Positions 17,620 to 27,170 are shown, counted from the first letter of the stretch. The stretch: 64,000 bases of DNA from Streptomyces aquilus (GCF_003955715.1 NZ_CP034463.1:1240001-1304000), one strand, 5' to 3'. Translations and numbers: made by a program. The notes: generated from the sequence alone by a model not told the origin.

Positions 17620-19955
17620 CACGACTTCCGCAGGACGGCCGGTTCGTGGCGGCGCAGCAGGCGGGAGACGACGTACCCGAAGAGCGCGGACAGGACGACG
17701 AGCATCCCGACGTTGAGCAGCCACACCTTCGCCGAGTGCCGGAACAGCGGATCGGTCGTCAGTTCGCCGGGCACGATCCGGGCGAGGCCCACCGTGCCGG
17801 CCATCGCGCCCAGGGCCCAGCGCGCGGGCACCAGCCAGGACAGCTGCTCCAGGCCCGGCACGCCGTCGAGTTTCAACAGGGCGCCGCAGAACACGACTTG
17901 GACGATGGCGAGCAGCACCAGCAGCGGCATCGTCACCTCCTCCTTGCGCACCAGCGCGGAGATCAGCAGGCCGAGCATCATCGCGGTGAACGCCAGCAGG
18001 GCGACGGCGACGGTGATTTCGACAAGGGGCGGCATCAACACGCCTTCGCCGCCGGGCGCGTTGAGGTCGACGCCGAGCAGGGCGACCAGGGTCAGGACCA
18101 CGGCTTGCAGGACGGTGACGGTGCCCAGGACGACGATCTTCGACATCAGGTACGCCGATCTGGACAGGCCCACGGCTCGCTCGCGCTGGTAGATGGTGCG
18201 TTCCTTGACGAGTTCGCGCACCGCGTTGGCGGCCCCGGTCAGGACGCCGCCGACGCACAGGATCAGCAGCGCGTTCATCGCCGTCTCCTGGGTCAGCTTG
18301 CTGCCGGCCAGGGCGCGGGCCATGGCGCCCATCACGAACGGCAGCGCGATCATGATGGCGAGGAAGGTGCGGTCGGCGCTGAGGGCGGTGGCGTAGCGGC
18401 GGACCAGGGTGCCGAGCTGGGCGCCGCGGCTGCGCGGCCTGGGCGGCGGGGCGATCACGACGGGCCCGGAGCGCGGCACCCGGGGCTGGCCGGAGGCCTC
18501 GGTGACGTACTGCCGCTGGAAGGGCGAGGTACGGAACTCGCCGGCCCAGTCCCGGTCCTGGTCCCGCTCGAAGGCCTCGAAGGCCTCGGGCCACTGCTCG
18601 TAGCCGAAGTAGGCGAGGGTGTCCTCGGGCGGCCCGTAGTAGGCGATCCGTCCGCCGGGCGCGAGGACGAGGAGCCGGTCGCAGACGTCGAGGCTGAGGA
18701 CGCTGTGGGTGACGACGATGACGGTCCGGCCGTCGTCGGCGAGGCCGCGCAGCATGTGCATCACCGAGCGGTCCATGCCGGGGTCGAGGCCCGAGGTCGG
18801 CTCGTCGAGGAAGAGCAGCGAGGGCTTGGTGAGCAGTTCCAGGGCGACGCTGACGCGCTTGCGCTGGCCGCCGGAGAGGCTGTGCACGGGCTGGTCGGCG
18901 CGCTGGCGCAGGCCGAGTTCGTCGATGACCTCCTCGACCCGCGCCTGCCGCTCGGCCTTGGCGGTGTCCTGCGGGAAGCGCAGTTCGGCGGCGTAGGTGA
19001 GGGCGGCGCGGACGGTGAGCTGGGCGTGCAGGATGTCGTCCTGCGGGACCAGGCCGATGCGCTGGCGCAGCTCGGCGTAGTCGCGGTAGAGGTCGCGGCC
19101 GTCGTACAGGACCGTGCCGTGGTCGGCGGGGCGCTGGCCGGTGAGGGCGCCGAGGAGGGTGGACTTGCCGGCGCCGCTCGGGCCGACCACCGCGAGCAGG
19201 CACTTCTCCCCCACCGGGAACGACACGTGGTCGAGGAGCGTCTTGCGGCCGCGGTCGACGGCGACCGTCAGGTCCTGTACGTCGAGGGAGACCTCGCCGG
19301 TGTCGACGTACTCCTGCAACTGGTCGCCGACCAGGCAGAACGCCGAGTGGCCGATGCCGACGACGTCACCGGGGCCGAGCAGGGCGCGGGTGACGGCGCT
19401 GCCGTTGAGGTAGGTGCCGTTGTGGCTGCCGAGGTCGACGATCTCGTAGCTGCCGTCGGGCAGGGCGCGCAGTTCGGCGTGCCGGCGGGAGACGACCAGG
19501 TCGTCGATGACCAGGTCGTTGTCGTCGGCGCGGCCGATGCGGACCGTGCGGGTGGGCAGCGGGCGGACGGTGGTGGGCTGCCGGAAGGTGCCGGTGAGGC
19601 CGGGCATCGACACGGCCGTGACCGCCGACGGGCGCTCGGGGGCGACGAGGACCGCCCGTGGTCCGTCGGAGGGGCTGCCGAAGCGGATCACGCAGCCGGG
19701 GCCGACGTCCCGTTCCTGGATGCGCAGGCCGTCGGCGTAGGTGCCGTTCGTGCTGTGCTCGTCCGCCAGCGTCCAGTGGTCGGCCTCGGGCCGCAGCACC
19801 GCGTGGTGCCACGAGACCCGGGCGTCGTCGATCACGATGTCGCTCAGGGGGTCGCGTCCGACGTGGTAGTCGTGGCCCGGACTCATCACGGTGGAGCCCG
19901 CCTCGGTCTCCAGGAGGAGTTCGGGCGCAGTCGGCGCGCTCGGCCGCTCTGCCAT
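17619..19955 (-). CDS. FHA-domain ABC exporter, Rv1747-like (ATPase and permease fused)
   Basis: 778-aa protein. Two FHA phosphopeptide-binding domains come first (about 20-95, VGRDPLSDIVIDD and STNGTY; about 130-205, IGRADDNDLVIDD and GSHNGTYLNG). The ATPase (about 225-450) has Walker A GPSGAGKST, signature LSGGQRKRVSVAL, Walker B LLFLDEPTSGLD and the switch His in VTHS. A linker with a PPPRPRSRG run leads to an ABCG-type permease with six helices (about 520-765). Rv1747 in mycobacteria has the same order, exports cell-envelope glycolipid and is controlled by phosphorylation through its FHA domains by the adjacent kinase. The same arrangement here supports kinase-regulated export; the cargo is unknown. 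Confidence 0.9.
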   Translation of the reverse strand: MAERPSAPTAPELLLETEAGSTVMSPGHDYHVGRDPLSDIVIDDARVSWHHAVLRPEADHWTLADEHSTNGTYADGLRIQERDVGPGCVIRFGSPSDGPRAVLVAPERPSAVTAVSMPGLTGTFRQPTTVRPLPTRTVRIGRADDNDLVIDDLVVSRRHAELRALPDGSYEIVDLGSHNGTYLNGSAVTRALLGPGDVVGIGHSAFCLVGDQLQEYVDTGEVSLDVQDLTVAVDRGRKTLLDHVSFPVGEKCLLAVVGPSGAGKSTLLGALTGQRPADHGTVLYDGRDLYRDYAELRQRIGLVPQDDILHAQLTVRAALTYAAELRFPQDTAKAERQARVEEVIDELGLRQRADQPVHSLSGGQRKRVSVALELLTKPSLLFLDEPTSGLDPGMDRSVMHMLRGLADDGRTVIVVTHSVLSLDVCDRLLVLAPGGRIAYYGPPEDTLAYFGYEQWPEAFEAFERDQDRDWAGEFRTSPFQRQYVTEASGQPRVPRSGPVVIAPPPRPRSRGAQLGTLVRRYATALSADRTFLAIMIALPFVMGAMARALAGSKLTQETAMNALLILCVGGVLTGAANAVRELVKERTIYQRERAVGLSRSAYLMSKIVVLGTVTVLQAVVLTLVALLGVDLNAPGGEGVLMPPLVEITVAVALLAFTAMMLGLLISALVRKEEVTMPLLVLLAIVQVVFCGALLKLDGVPGLEQLSWLVPARWALGAMAGTVGLARIVPGELTTDPLFRHSAKVWLLNVGMLVVLSALFGYVVSRLLRRHEPAVLRKS

Positions 19956-20005
19956 GCCGAGATTCTATCGATTCGTCCTGGTGTGCGCCTTTTCTGCGAG
20001 GCGCC

Positions 20006-20416
20006 TCAGCCGACGGAGACGACCAGCGCCGGGATCGTCCGCTGCATGCGCAGGGCGTCGACCGACTCCGCGAGGAGCTCGTACTCGGTGGTGTCGTCGC
20101 TGGTGGCGATCCGGATCAGCCGTCCGGCCGCCAACTCCTCGGCGACCAGCTCCTGTTGGGCGGCGTCCCCGCACCAGGCGCGGAGCACGGCGGGCACGTC
20201 GGGCACGGAGGGGCCGACCGGGACGAGCGCGCTCGGCGGGACACGGCTGATCTCGGGCTGCGGGTCGAGACGCTCGGCGATCCATGACGCCCGGTCCCGT
20301 AACCACCACAGGGCGAGGGCCAACGTGGGGGCCCGGTAACTGCCCAGCGGTACGCCGATACGCTGCCCTCCGCAGGTTCCGTACGCGGTGACATGGCACA
20401 GGAATTCGTCGTGCAC
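20006..20416 (-). CDS. Uncharacterised protein
   Basis: About 136 aa read from GTG 20416, which has GGGGGAG five bases upstream; a longer ATG start at 20488 is possible. It begins MHDEFLCHVTAYGTCGGQRIGVPLG, has two Cys near the N terminus, a Trp-rich segment (LALALWWLRDRASW) and an acidic middle. No recognisable domain, signal peptide or membrane helix. It lies upstream of the FHA-ABC gene on the same strand with a 50-bp gap, so it may be the first gene of that operon. Confidence 0.6.
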   Translation of the reverse strand: MHDEFLCHVTAYGTCGGQRIGVPLGSYRAPTLALALWWLRDRASWIAERLDPQPEISRVPPSALVPVGPSVPDVPAVLRAWCGDAAQQELVAEELAAGRLIRIATSDDTTEYELLAESVDALRMQRTIPALVVSVG

Positions 20417-20638
20417 GTTCACTCCCCCGGTGCGTAGTGCGCCTGTCGGCTGTCCTCGCTTTCGATGCGGCTCCGGACTCACGGTCATCGCGGCTCATGT
20501 GCGGTGCGTGATGGCATCCTCGCTGGATGTGAATGCCCTTTCAGTTGAGTATGTTCACTACTGAAACACTGTCACCACGACTTTTTGGCCACTCTCCTGG
20601 CATATTCACGCGGGGAGTTGGCCGAAACGTGGCGACCT

Positions 20639-20663
20639 GTCGATTACCCGAGGAGTAATCGAC
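20639..20663. other. Inverted repeat upstream of the NTF2-like gene
   Basis: GTCGATTAC (20639-20647) and GTAATCGAC (20655-20663) form a perfect 9-bp inverted repeat around 7 bases, about 98 bp before the next start. It is AT-richer than its surroundings. No T-tract follows, so an operator is as likely as a terminator. The rest of the 20490-20760 gap shows an AT-rich patch (20520-20600) but nothing else I can name. Confidence 0.45.
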
Positions 20664-20760
20664 GGGCCGCGGCACGGCGGGCAAGGTTGCGGTACCGGGT
20701 CACCGCGAGCGGGACTCGGGCCCTGACCAGCAGAGACGACCTCAACGGAGGCTGATCCGC

Positions 20761-21162
20761 ATGTCCGCGAACACCGAGCGTCACGACACTGCCGTCGCAC
20801 GTTACTTCGAGGCCTGGAACGCCGTCGACCAGGAGACCCTGACGAAAGCGGTGGCGGCCGCCTGGGCGGAGGACGGCAGCTACACCGACCCGCTGGCCGC
20901 CGTCAGCGGCCACGAGCAGATCGCCGCGGTGATCGCGGCGGCGCACGAGCAGTTCCCGGGGTTCGTCTTCCGCCGGACCGGGGTCGTGGACGGCCATCAC
21001 GACACCGCGCGCTTCTCCTGGGAGCTGGTGAACGAGGCTGGGGGTACCCCCTCTGGGGGAGGTTCCGCGCCGGTGGCGGGCTTCGACGTGATCACGCTGG
21101 ACGGGCAGGGCCGCATCCGGTCGGTGCTGGGGTTCCTGGACCGGGTGCCGACCGAGGGGTGA
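20761..21162 (+). CDS. NTF2/SnoaL-like protein
   Basis: 133-aa protein with the small alpha/beta-barrel fold of the SnoaL/nuclear-transport-factor-2 group (ARYFEAWNAVDQETLTKAVAA, YTDPLAAVSGHEQIAAVI, FDVITLDGQGRIRSVLGFLDR). Such proteins are cyclases, isomerases or simple binding proteins; no residue fixes the function. A ribosome site (ACGGAGGCTG) precedes ATG 20761. The loop NEAGGTPSGGGSAPV at about 94-108 is not part of the fold and is encoded by a G-run/C-run palindrome, which looks like a small in-frame insertion. Confidence 0.82.
   Translation: MSANTERHDTAVARYFEAWNAVDQETLTKAVAAAWAEDGSYTDPLAAVSGHEQIAAVIAAAHEQFPGFVFRRTGVVDGHHDTARFSWELVNEAGGTPSGGGSAPVAGFDVITLDGQGRIRSVLGFLDRVPTEG
21040..21060. 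repeat. In-frame GC palindrome inserted in the NTF2-like gene
   Basis: GGGGGTACCCCC (21040-21051) is a perfect 12-bp palindrome, followed at once by TCTGGGGGA so that CCCCC can also pair with the next GGGGG. It encodes the Gly/Thr/Ser loop of the protein. It resembles the short dispersed palindromes seen in Streptomyces genomes. Confidence 0.6.
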
Positions 21163-21225
21163 TGAGTTCCGGCGCCCGTGGCGGTCTCCTGAAGGAGAGG
21201 CCACCACGAGCGAGAGGCGGACGTC

Positions 21226-21525
21226 ATGACCGCGAAGATCGACCGGCAGTTCACCGCCGAGCTGGTCAAAAGCCCGAACGAGGGTGGCTGGACCTACCTG
21301 GTCTGGCCGGAGTCCGTCGCGTTCTTCGGCACCCGGGGCCTGGTCAAGGTCAGCGGGACGATCGACGGACATCCGTTCCGCAGTTCCTTCATGGCCCTGG
21401 GCGACGGGCGGCACAAGCTGCCGGTGAAGGCCGAGGTGCGCAGGGCCATCGGAAAGGAGGCGGGCGACACGGTGACCGTCCGCCTCCACGAACGCCTCAC
21501 TCCGTGCACGGTCCCTACTTCTTGA
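21226..21525 (+). CDS. DUF1905 domain protein
   Basis: 99-aa protein covering essentially one DUF1905 domain ([40 protein letters not shown], then [36 protein letters not shown]). The domain is a small beta-barrel of unknown role, often fused to or beside YdeI/OmdA-type proteins. A GGAGAGG run lies upstream within 30 bp. Its 3' end overlaps the convergent aldo/keto reductase gene by 11 bp. Confidence 0.85.
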   Translation: MTAKIDRQFTAELVKSPNEGGWTYLVWPESVAFFGTRGLVKVSGTIDGHPFRSSFMALGDGRHKLPVKAEVRRAIGKEAGDTVTVRLHERLTPCTVPTS

Positions 21526-22510
21526 TCACCGCGTCGATACGGGCCAGTTCCTCCGCGTCGAAGTCCAGGTTGGCGATCGTGCCGACGCTGTCCTCGATCT
21601 GCTGCGGGCTGCTCGCGCCGACGAGGGCGGAGGTGACCCGGCCGCCGCGCAGGACCCAGGCCAGCGCCAGCTGCGCCAGGGTCTGGCCGCGGGACTTCGC
21701 GATGTCGTTCAGCTCGCGCAGCTGGGCGACCAGGTCCTCGGTGAGGGCGTCGGAGCTCAGGAACGGGCTGTCGCTCGCCGCCCGCGAGTCCTCCGGGATG
21801 CCGTCGAGGTAGCGGCCGGTGAGCACGCCCTGCTCCAGCGGGGAGAAGACGATGGAGCCGACCTGGAGCTCGTCCAGGGCGTCCAGCAGGCCCTCGTCCT
21901 CGGGGCGCCGGTCGAGCATCGAGTAGCGCGGCTGGTGGATGAGGAGCGGGGTGCCCAGCTCGCCCAGGATGCGGGCGGCCTCGCGGGTCTGCTCGGCGGA
22001 GTAGTTGGAGATGCCGACGTACAGCGCCTTGCCCTGCTGCACGGCGGAGTGCAGGGCGCCCATCGTCTCCTCCAGCGGAGTCTCCGGGTCGGGGCGGTGC
22101 GAGTAGAAGATGTCGACGTAGTCCAGGCCCATCCGCGTGAGGCTCTGGTCCAGCGAGGACAGCAGGTACTTGCGGGAGCCCCACTCGCCGTACGGGCCGG
22201 GCCACATCAGATAGCCGGCCTTGGTGGAGATGATCAGCTCGTCGCGGTACGCCGCGAGGTCGGACTTCAGGGCCTCGCCGAAGGCCGACTCGGCGGCGCC
22301 GGGCGGCGGGCCGTAGTTATTGGCCAGGTCGAAGTGGGTGACGCCGAGGTCGAAGGCGCGGCGCAGGATGGCACGCTGGGTCTCGACGGTGCGGTCCGCC
22401 GGGCCGAAGTTGTGCCACAGGCCGAGCGAGATCGCGGGAAGCTTCAGGCCGCTGCGTCCGGTGCGCCGGTAGGGCATCTCCGCGTAGCGGTCGGGGTGTG
22501 CGGTGTACAA
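21515..22510 (-). CDS. Aldo/keto reductase, YghZ/GAP-reductase type
   Basis: 331-aa NADPH-dependent oxidoreductase. The N terminus ([25 protein letters not shown]) and length match the YghZ-like group, which reduces L-glyceraldehyde 3-phosphate and methylglyoxal. Catalytic Asp and Tyr are in [12 protein letters not shown], Lys in [13 protein letters not shown] and His in [20 protein letters not shown]-binding residues follow at [12 protein letters not shown]. It is divergent from a LysR regulator, with 159 bp between the starts, so that regulator may control it. Confidence 0.9.
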   Translation of the reverse strand: MYTAHPDRYAEMPYRRTGRSGLKLPAISLGLWHNFGPADRTVETQRAILRRAFDLGVTHFDLANNYGPPPGAAESAFGEALKSDLAAYRDELIISTKAGYLMWPGPYGEWGSRKYLLSSLDQSLTRMGLDYVDIFYSHRPDPETPLEETMGALHSAVQQGKALYVGISNYSAEQTREAARILGELGTPLLIHQPRYSMLDRRPEDEGLLDALDELQVGSIVFSPLEQGVLTGRYLDGIPEDSRAASDSPFLSSDALTEDLVAQLRELNDIAKSRGQTLAQLALAWVLRGGRVTSALVGASSPQQIEDSVGTIANLDFDAEELARIDAVIKK

Positions 22511-22669
22511 CGCGACTCCAGAGGGGTTGGCACGGTTCTCCGAGGACCACGGTCACCTGAGAACCGGTGTCCCCTACCGATACCCACTCTTTCGCGACCT
22601 GGGGGCATTGGTCCAACAGAAGAATCCGATGGAATTCAGCGGACGGGTTTCTGAGTAGGCTTCCGAGTC

Positions 22670-23587
22670 ATGGAACTCCGCCATCTCCAGCACTTCGTCG
22701 CGGTCGCCGAGGACCAGCACTTCACCCGGGCCGCCGAGCGGCTGCTGGTGTCCCAGTCCGGCCTGTCGGCCTCGATCCGGGCGCTGGAGCGGGAGCTGCA
22801 GACCCCGCTGTTCGTGCGCACGACCCGACGGGTCACGCTCACCCCGGCCGGGCGGGCGCTGCTCGGTGAGGCGGAGCGCATCCTGGCGCAGGTCAGGTCC
22901 GCCCACGAGGCGGTGGCCGCGGTGCAGGGGGTGCTGCGCGGGATGCTCGCGCTCGGCTCCGAGCAGTGCATCGCCGGGGTGTACGTGGCGGGGCTGCTCG
23001 CCTCGTTCCGGCGCCGGCACCCGGACGTCGAGATCTGTCTGCGGCAGGCCGGTTCCGGCGCGCTCGCGGAGGAGGTCGCGGCCGGCCGCCTGGACCTGGC
23101 CTTCGCGGTGCGGACGGCGCAGGAGGACACCGACCAGCTGCGCGTCGTACCGCTGGCCGCCGAGCCGATGACCGTCCTGTGCCATCCCGACCACCGGCTC
23201 GCGCGCGCCGGGGCCGCCGTGACCCCGGAGGACCTGGGCGGCGAGGTCTTCGTCGACTTCCACCCGGACTGGGGCCCGCGCCGCACCACCGACGCCGCGT
23301 TCGCCGCCGCGGGGGTACGGCGGGCGGTCGCGCTGGAGGTGAACGACGTGCACAGCCTGCTGGACCTGGTCGACGAGAACCTCGGCGTGGCCGTCGTGCC
23401 GCGCCACTTCCGGCACAAGCGCCCGTCGCTGACCGCACTGCCCATGAAGGGCACCGGGGAGGCCGTGTACGAGACCGTCGCGCTGCTGCCGCCCGAACAG
23501 GCCACCAGCCCGGCGGCCCGGGCCCTGATGGCGCTGCTGGAAACAGGGGGTGTAGGTACACCCCAGGAGGGGGCCCACCCCTCCTGA
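22670..23587 (+). CDS. LysR family transcriptional regulator
   Basis: 305 aa. The N-terminal winged helix is textbook (MELRHLQHFVAVAEDQHFTRAAERLLVSQSGLSASIRALERELQTPLF), followed by the linker helix and an effector-binding domain of two alpha/beta lobes (about 90-300). It starts 159 bp from a divergent aldo/keto reductase gene, the classical LysR target arrangement, and a carotenoid oxygenase gene follows 68 bp downstream on the same strand. Either neighbour could be its target. Confidence 0.92.
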   Translation: MELRHLQHFVAVAEDQHFTRAAERLLVSQSGLSASIRALERELQTPLFVRTTRRVTLTPAGRALLGEAERILAQVRSAHEAVAAVQGVLRGMLALGSEQCIAGVYVAGLLASFRRRHPDVEICLRQAGSGALAEEVAAGRLDLAFAVRTAQEDTDQLRVVPLAAEPMTVLCHPDHRLARAGAAVTPEDLGGEVFVDFHPDWGPRRTTDAAFAAAGVRRAVALEVNDVHSLLDLVDENLGVAVVPRHFRHKRPSLTALPMKGTGEAVYETVALLPPEQATSPAARALMALLETGGVGTPQEGAHPS

Positions 23588-23655
23588 CCGGGCCCGTTCC
23601 CCACCGCAGACTCATGACCGTCCACACACGACAACTGCGGTCAGGAGTTCGGGAA

Positions 23656-25143
23656 ATGACGGACCACACACGACGGAACGTACTGCGCGGGGCGGCGGCC
23701 GTCGCGGCGGCGGGCGGGCTGCTCGGGACGGGAACCCGGGCGGCGGTCGCCGCTCCCCAGACGCCGACGACGCACCGATTCCCCTTCCTGGAGGGCGCGT
23801 TCGCGCCGGTCACGGAGGAACTGACGGCCTTCGACCTGCCGGTGACCGGACGCGTCCCGCGCGAGCTCAACGGCCGCTATCTGCGCAACGGCCCCAACGT
23901 CCTGGGACTCGAGGACCCGCGCGCCCATCACTGGATGCTCGGCGACGGGATGGTGCACGGCGTCCGGCTGCGCGACGGCCGTGCCGAGTGGTACCGCAAC
24001 CGCTGGGTGCGCTCCTCCCAGGTGGCGAAGAAGCTGGGCGAGCCCTACCCGGGACCGGTGCCGCCGGACGACTTCCCCTGCAACACCCATGTGATCCCGT
24101 ACCGGGGGCGCATCCTGACGCTCCAGGAGAGCGGCCCGCTGCCGTACGAACTCGACGACGAGCTCAACACCGTGGGGACGTACGACTTCCGGGGCACCCT
24201 GAAGGGCCCGCTCACCGCGCACACCAAGTTCGACGTCCACGCCGGCGAGCTGCACGCCATCGCCTACTACCCGACCTGGGACCACGTACGGCACCTGGTC
24301 GTCGGCCCGACCGGCCGGGTGTCCCGTACTACCAAGATCCCCGTGGCGGACGCGCCGATGATCCACGACTTCGCCCTCACCGAGCACCACGTGGTCATCC
24401 TCGACATGCCGGTCACCTTCGACCCGGCGGGCGCCGAGCGCGGCGACATCGTCCCGTACGTCTGGAACGACAAACACCCGGCACGGGTGGGGGTGCTGCC
24501 CCGCAAGGGCGGCGCGGTGCGCTGGTTCGAGGTCGACCCGGTCTACTACTCGCACACCCTCAACGCCTACGAGGAGGGGTCGGAGATCGTCGTCGACATG
24601 ACGAACTTCGACGCGCCGTTCTTCGTCGCGGGCAAGGGTTCGGGGGGCCCGTACGGGGCAAGCACACCCCGGCTCGACCGCTGGACGATCGACCTGCGCC
24701 ACGGCCGGGTACGGACCCGCACCCTCGACGACCGGCCGCAGGAATTCCCGCGCGTGAACGAGGCGTTGGTGTCCCGTCGGCACCGTTACGGCTACTCGGC
24801 GGCGTCCGCCGAGATGGCGCAGGCCTATATGACGGTCGACGGCAACCCGCCCGACCGGGCGTTCGGCAACGCGCTCATCAAGCAGGACCTGCTGCGCGGC
24901 ACCACCCAGGTGCACCGGCTGCCGCGCGGCGCGGCGGCGAGCGAGGCCGTGTTCGTGCCGCGCGAACACAGCACGGCCGAGGACGACGGATACGCGATCG
25001 CCTACGTGCACAACCCCGATCGCGGGGCGTCCGACCTGGTGATCCTCTCCGCCCAGGACTTCACCGGTGAGCCGGTGGCCCGCATCCATCTGCCGGGGCG
25101 GGTGCCGCTCGGATTCCACGGGAGCTGGATTCCGGACGCATGA
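23656..25143 (+). CDS. Carotenoid cleavage dioxygenase with Tat signal
   Basis: 495-aa member of the RPE65/lignostilbene-dioxygenase family, non-haem iron enzymes that cleave a carbon-carbon double bond in carotenoids or stilbenes. A twin-arginine signal is present at the N terminus (TRRNVLRGAAAVAAAGG), predicting export of the folded metalloenzyme. The four iron-binding His are expected in HAGELHAIAYY, MIHDFALTEHH, YYSHTLNAYEE and LGFHGSW near the C terminus. I start at ATG 23656, since longer in-frame starts overlap the LysR gene. Export is unusual for this family. No carotenoid synthesis genes lie nearby, so the substrate may be external. Confidence 0.88.
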   Translation: MTDHTRRNVLRGAAAVAAAGGLLGTGTRAAVAAPQTPTTHRFPFLEGAFAPVTEELTAFDLPVTGRVPRELNGRYLRNGPNVLGLEDPRAHHWMLGDGMVHGVRLRDGRAEWYRNRWVRSSQVAKKLGEPYPGPVPPDDFPCNTHVIPYRGRILTLQESGPLPYELDDELNTVGTYDFRGTLKGPLTAHTKFDVHAGELHAIAYYPTWDHVRHLVVGPTGRVSRTTKIPVADAPMIHDFALTEHHVVILDMPVTFDPAGAERGDIVPYVWNDKHPARVGVLPRKGGAVRWFEVDPVYYSHTLNAYEEGSEIVVDMTNFDAPFFVAGKGSGGPYGASTPRLDRWTIDLRHGRVRTRTLDDRPQEFPRVNEALVSRRHRYGYSAASAEMAQAYMTVDGNPPDRAFGNALIKQDLLRGTTQVHRLPRGAAASEAVFVPREHSTAEDDGYAIAYVHNPDRGASDLVILSAQDFTGEPVARIHLPGRVPLGFHGSWIPDA

Positions 25144-25171
25144 GGCGCCCGGGTGCGCGATGGTGGGGAGC

Positions 25172-25681
25172 ATGCATGCAAAGGACATCCTCATCGACGG
25201 TTTCAGCCGTATCCAGGAAGAGGTCCACGCCGCCGTCGAGGGCCTGACCCCCGACGACCTCAACCATCGGCCGACCCCCGACGCCAACTCCATCGCCTGG
25301 CTCATCTGGCACCTCACCCGCGTCCAGGACGACCACCTGGCCGACGCCTTCGGGCTCGACCAGGTGTGGCTGACCCAGGACTGGCAGAAGCGCTTCGACC
25401 TCGGCCTGCCGCCCCGCGACCACGGGTACGGCCACACCTCCGCGCAGGTCGCGAAGGTACGGGTCGACTCCGCCGAGCTGCTGACCGGCTACTACGACGC
25501 CGTCCACGCGCAGACCCTGGAGGCGCTGCGCGGGGTGACCGCGGCGGACCTGGAGCGGATCGTGGACACACGCTGGGATCCGCCGGTCACGCTCGGCGTG
25601 CGGCTGGTCAGCGTCCTGTCCGACGATCTCCAGCACGTCGGACAGGCCGCCTACCTCCGCGGCCTGCGTCAGAGCGCGTAG
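25172..25681 (+). CDS. DinB-like protein
   Basis: 169-aa four-helix-bundle protein of the DinB/DUF664 group. Visible motifs are [18 protein letters not shown], with a metal-ligand His, and [17 protein letters not shown] near the C terminus with a second His. Members include mycothiol- and bacillithiol-dependent transferases in actinomycetes and firmicutes, so a mycothiol S-transferase role is possible. ATG 25172 has TGGGGAG upstream. Its last bases overlap the convergent adenosine deaminase gene by 13 bp. Confidence 0.8.
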   Translation: MHAKDILIDGFSRIQEEVHAAVEGLTPDDLNHRPTPDANSIAWLIWHLTRVQDDHLADAFGLDQVWLTQDWQKRFDLGLPPRDHGYGHTSAQVAKVRVDSAELLTGYYDAVHAQTLEALRGVTAADLERIVDTRWDPPVTLGVRLVSVLSDDLQHVGQAAYLRGLRQSA

Positions 25682-26733
25682 CCCGGCAGGACGACGTCCT
25701 CGATGAGGGCCTTGCGCTCGTCGAACGGGATGAAGGCGCTCTTGAGGGCGTTGACCGTGACCGTGCGCAGGTCCTCGACCGTCCAGCCCGCCTCCTCGAC
25801 CAGCAGGGACATCTCGCGGGTCATGGTCGTGCCCGACACCAGCCGGTTGTCGGTGTTGAGCGTGACGCGGAAGCCCAGGTCCTTCAGGGCCGTGATCGGG
25901 TGCTCGGCGATCGACGTGGCGGCGCCGGTCTGGAGGTTGGAGGTCGGGCACATCTCCAGGGCGATCCGGCGGTCGCGCACCCAGCTCGCCAGGCGGCCGA
26001 GCTTGCCGTCGACGATGTCCTCGGTGAGGCGGACGCCGTGGCCGATGCGCTGGGCGCCGCACACCTGGACGGCCTGGTGGATGCTGGGCAGGCCGTGGGC
26101 CTCACCGGCGTGGATGGTGAACGGCACGCTCTCGCGGCGCAGGTGCTCGAAGGCGGCGAGGTGGTCGGCGGGCGGGAAGCCGTCCTCGGCGCCGGCGATG
26201 TCGAAGCCGACGACGCCGGCGTCGCGGAAGGCGACGGCGAGGTCGGCGGCCTCGGCGACGCGGTCGAACATGCGCATGCCGCAGAGCAGGGTGCCGACGC
26301 GGACCGGCGTCCCGGCGGCGGCCGCCTTGGCCATACCGGCGGCGAGGCCCTCCTGGACGGTCTCCACGACCTCGCTCATGGCCAGCCCGCCCCGGGTGTT
26401 CAGCTCGGGGGCGTAGCGCACCTCGCCGTAGACCACTCCGTCCGCGGCCAGGTCGAGGACGTACTCCTCGGCGGTGCGCAGCAGGCCCTCGCGGGTCTGC
26501 ATCACGGCGAGGGTGTGCTCGAAGGTGGCGATGTAGCGGACCAGGTCGCCGGAGTTCGCGGCGTCGTAGTACCAGGCGGCGAGCTCGTCCGGGTCGGTGG
26601 TGGGCAGGGTGTGGCCGACCTCCGCCGCGAGCTCGATCACGGTGGCGGGGCGCAGGCCGCCGTCGAGGTGGTCGTGCAGGACGGCCTTGGGGAGGCGGCG
26701 GATCACGTCGGGGTCTACGCGCGTAGCAGTCAT
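25669..26733 (-). CDS. add: Adenosine deaminase
   Basis: 354-aa zinc enzyme converting adenosine to inosine in purine salvage. Zinc ligands appear in LHDHLDGG (HxH near residue 20) and in TIHAGEAHG; further active-site motifs are RIGHGVRL and the Asp pair region VTLNTDNR. Length and order match bacterial Add. A palindrome CTACGCGCGTAG overlaps codons 3-6. It lies just downstream of the VOC gene on the same strand (44-bp gap), but no functional link is evident. Streptomyces usually carry several add paralogues. Confidence 0.93.
   Translation of the reverse strand: MTATRVDPDVIRRLPKAVLHDHLDGGLRPATVIELAAEVGHTLPTTDPDELAAWYYDAANSGDLVRYIATFEHTLAVMQTREGLLRTAEEYVLDLAADGVVYGEVRYAPELNTRGGLAMSEVVETVQEGLAAGMAKAAAAGTPVRVGTLLCGMRMFDRVAEAADLAVAFRDAGVVGFDIAGAEDGFPPADHLAAFEHLRRESVPFTIHAGEAHGLPSIHQAVQVCGAQRIGHGVRLTEDIVDGKLGRLASWVRDRRIALEMCPTSNLQTGAATSIAEHPITALKDLGFRVTLNTDNRLVSGTTMTREMSLLVEEAGWTVEDLRTVTVNALKSAFIPFDERKALIEDVVLPGYAL
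26715..26726. promoter_or_regulatory. Palindrome CTACGCGCGTAG at the adenosine deaminase start
   Basis: Perfect 12-bp palindrome within the first codons of add. Near-copies occur upstream of the secreted protein gene at 60968 and 60993; all share TCTACGCG on one strand. A shared operator is possible; role unknown. Confidence 0.35.
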
Positions 26734-26777
26734 GGCGGGTCTTTCCTGGGGAGCGGGGCGGAACGGTGGGAGGAGGG

Positions 26778-27170
26778 TCAGGCGGCGGGCTGGAGCAGGT
26801 CCCAGCGGTTGCCGTACAGGTCCTGGAAGACGGCGACCGAGCCGTAGGGCTCGTGGCGGGGCTCCTCCAGGAAGGTCACGCCGGCGGCCAGCATCCGGGC
26901 GTGATCGCGGGCGAAGTCGTCGGTGTACAGGAAGAAGCCGACGCGCCCGCCGGTCTGGTCGCCGACGCGGGCGCGCTGGGCGTCGTCCTTGGCGCGGGCG
27001 AGCAGCAGGCCGGTGCCGCCCGCCTCCGTGCCGGGTTCCACGACGACCCAGCGGGCGCCGCCGGGACGCGGGGTGTCCTCGACGAGCCGGAAGCCGAGGG
27101 CCTCGGTGTAGTGGCGGATCGCCTCGTCGTAGTCGTCGACGACGAGGGTGACCAGGGCGATGCGTCTCAT
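26778..27170 (-). CDS. VOC/glyoxalase-like protein
   Basis: 130-aa single-domain vicinal-oxygen-chelate protein ([25 protein letters not shown] at the N terminus, [17 protein letters not shown] at the C terminus). The motif order resembles lactoylglutathione lyase/bleomycin-resistance relatives, but the substrate cannot be deduced. The start is the ATG at 27170, which is followed by a normal VOC N terminus. Upstream lies a 295-bp gap filled with GC repeats. Confidence 0.85.
   Translation of the reverse strand: MRRIALVTLVVDDYDEAIRHYTEALGFRLVEDTPRPGGARWVVVEPGTEAGGTGLLLARAKDDAQRARVGDQTGGRVGFFLYTDDFARDHARMLAAGVTFLEEPRHEPYGSVAVFQDLYGNRWDLLQPAA

Noticed and set aside
17646..20339. 897-codon open frame antisense to the FHA-ABC transporter
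   Set aside because: Composition is the complement of the real gene; no domain, no ribosome site.
22966..25143. Extended start for the carotenoid oxygenase
   Set aside because: It would overlap most of the LysR gene; the Tat signal at 23656 gives a natural N terminus.
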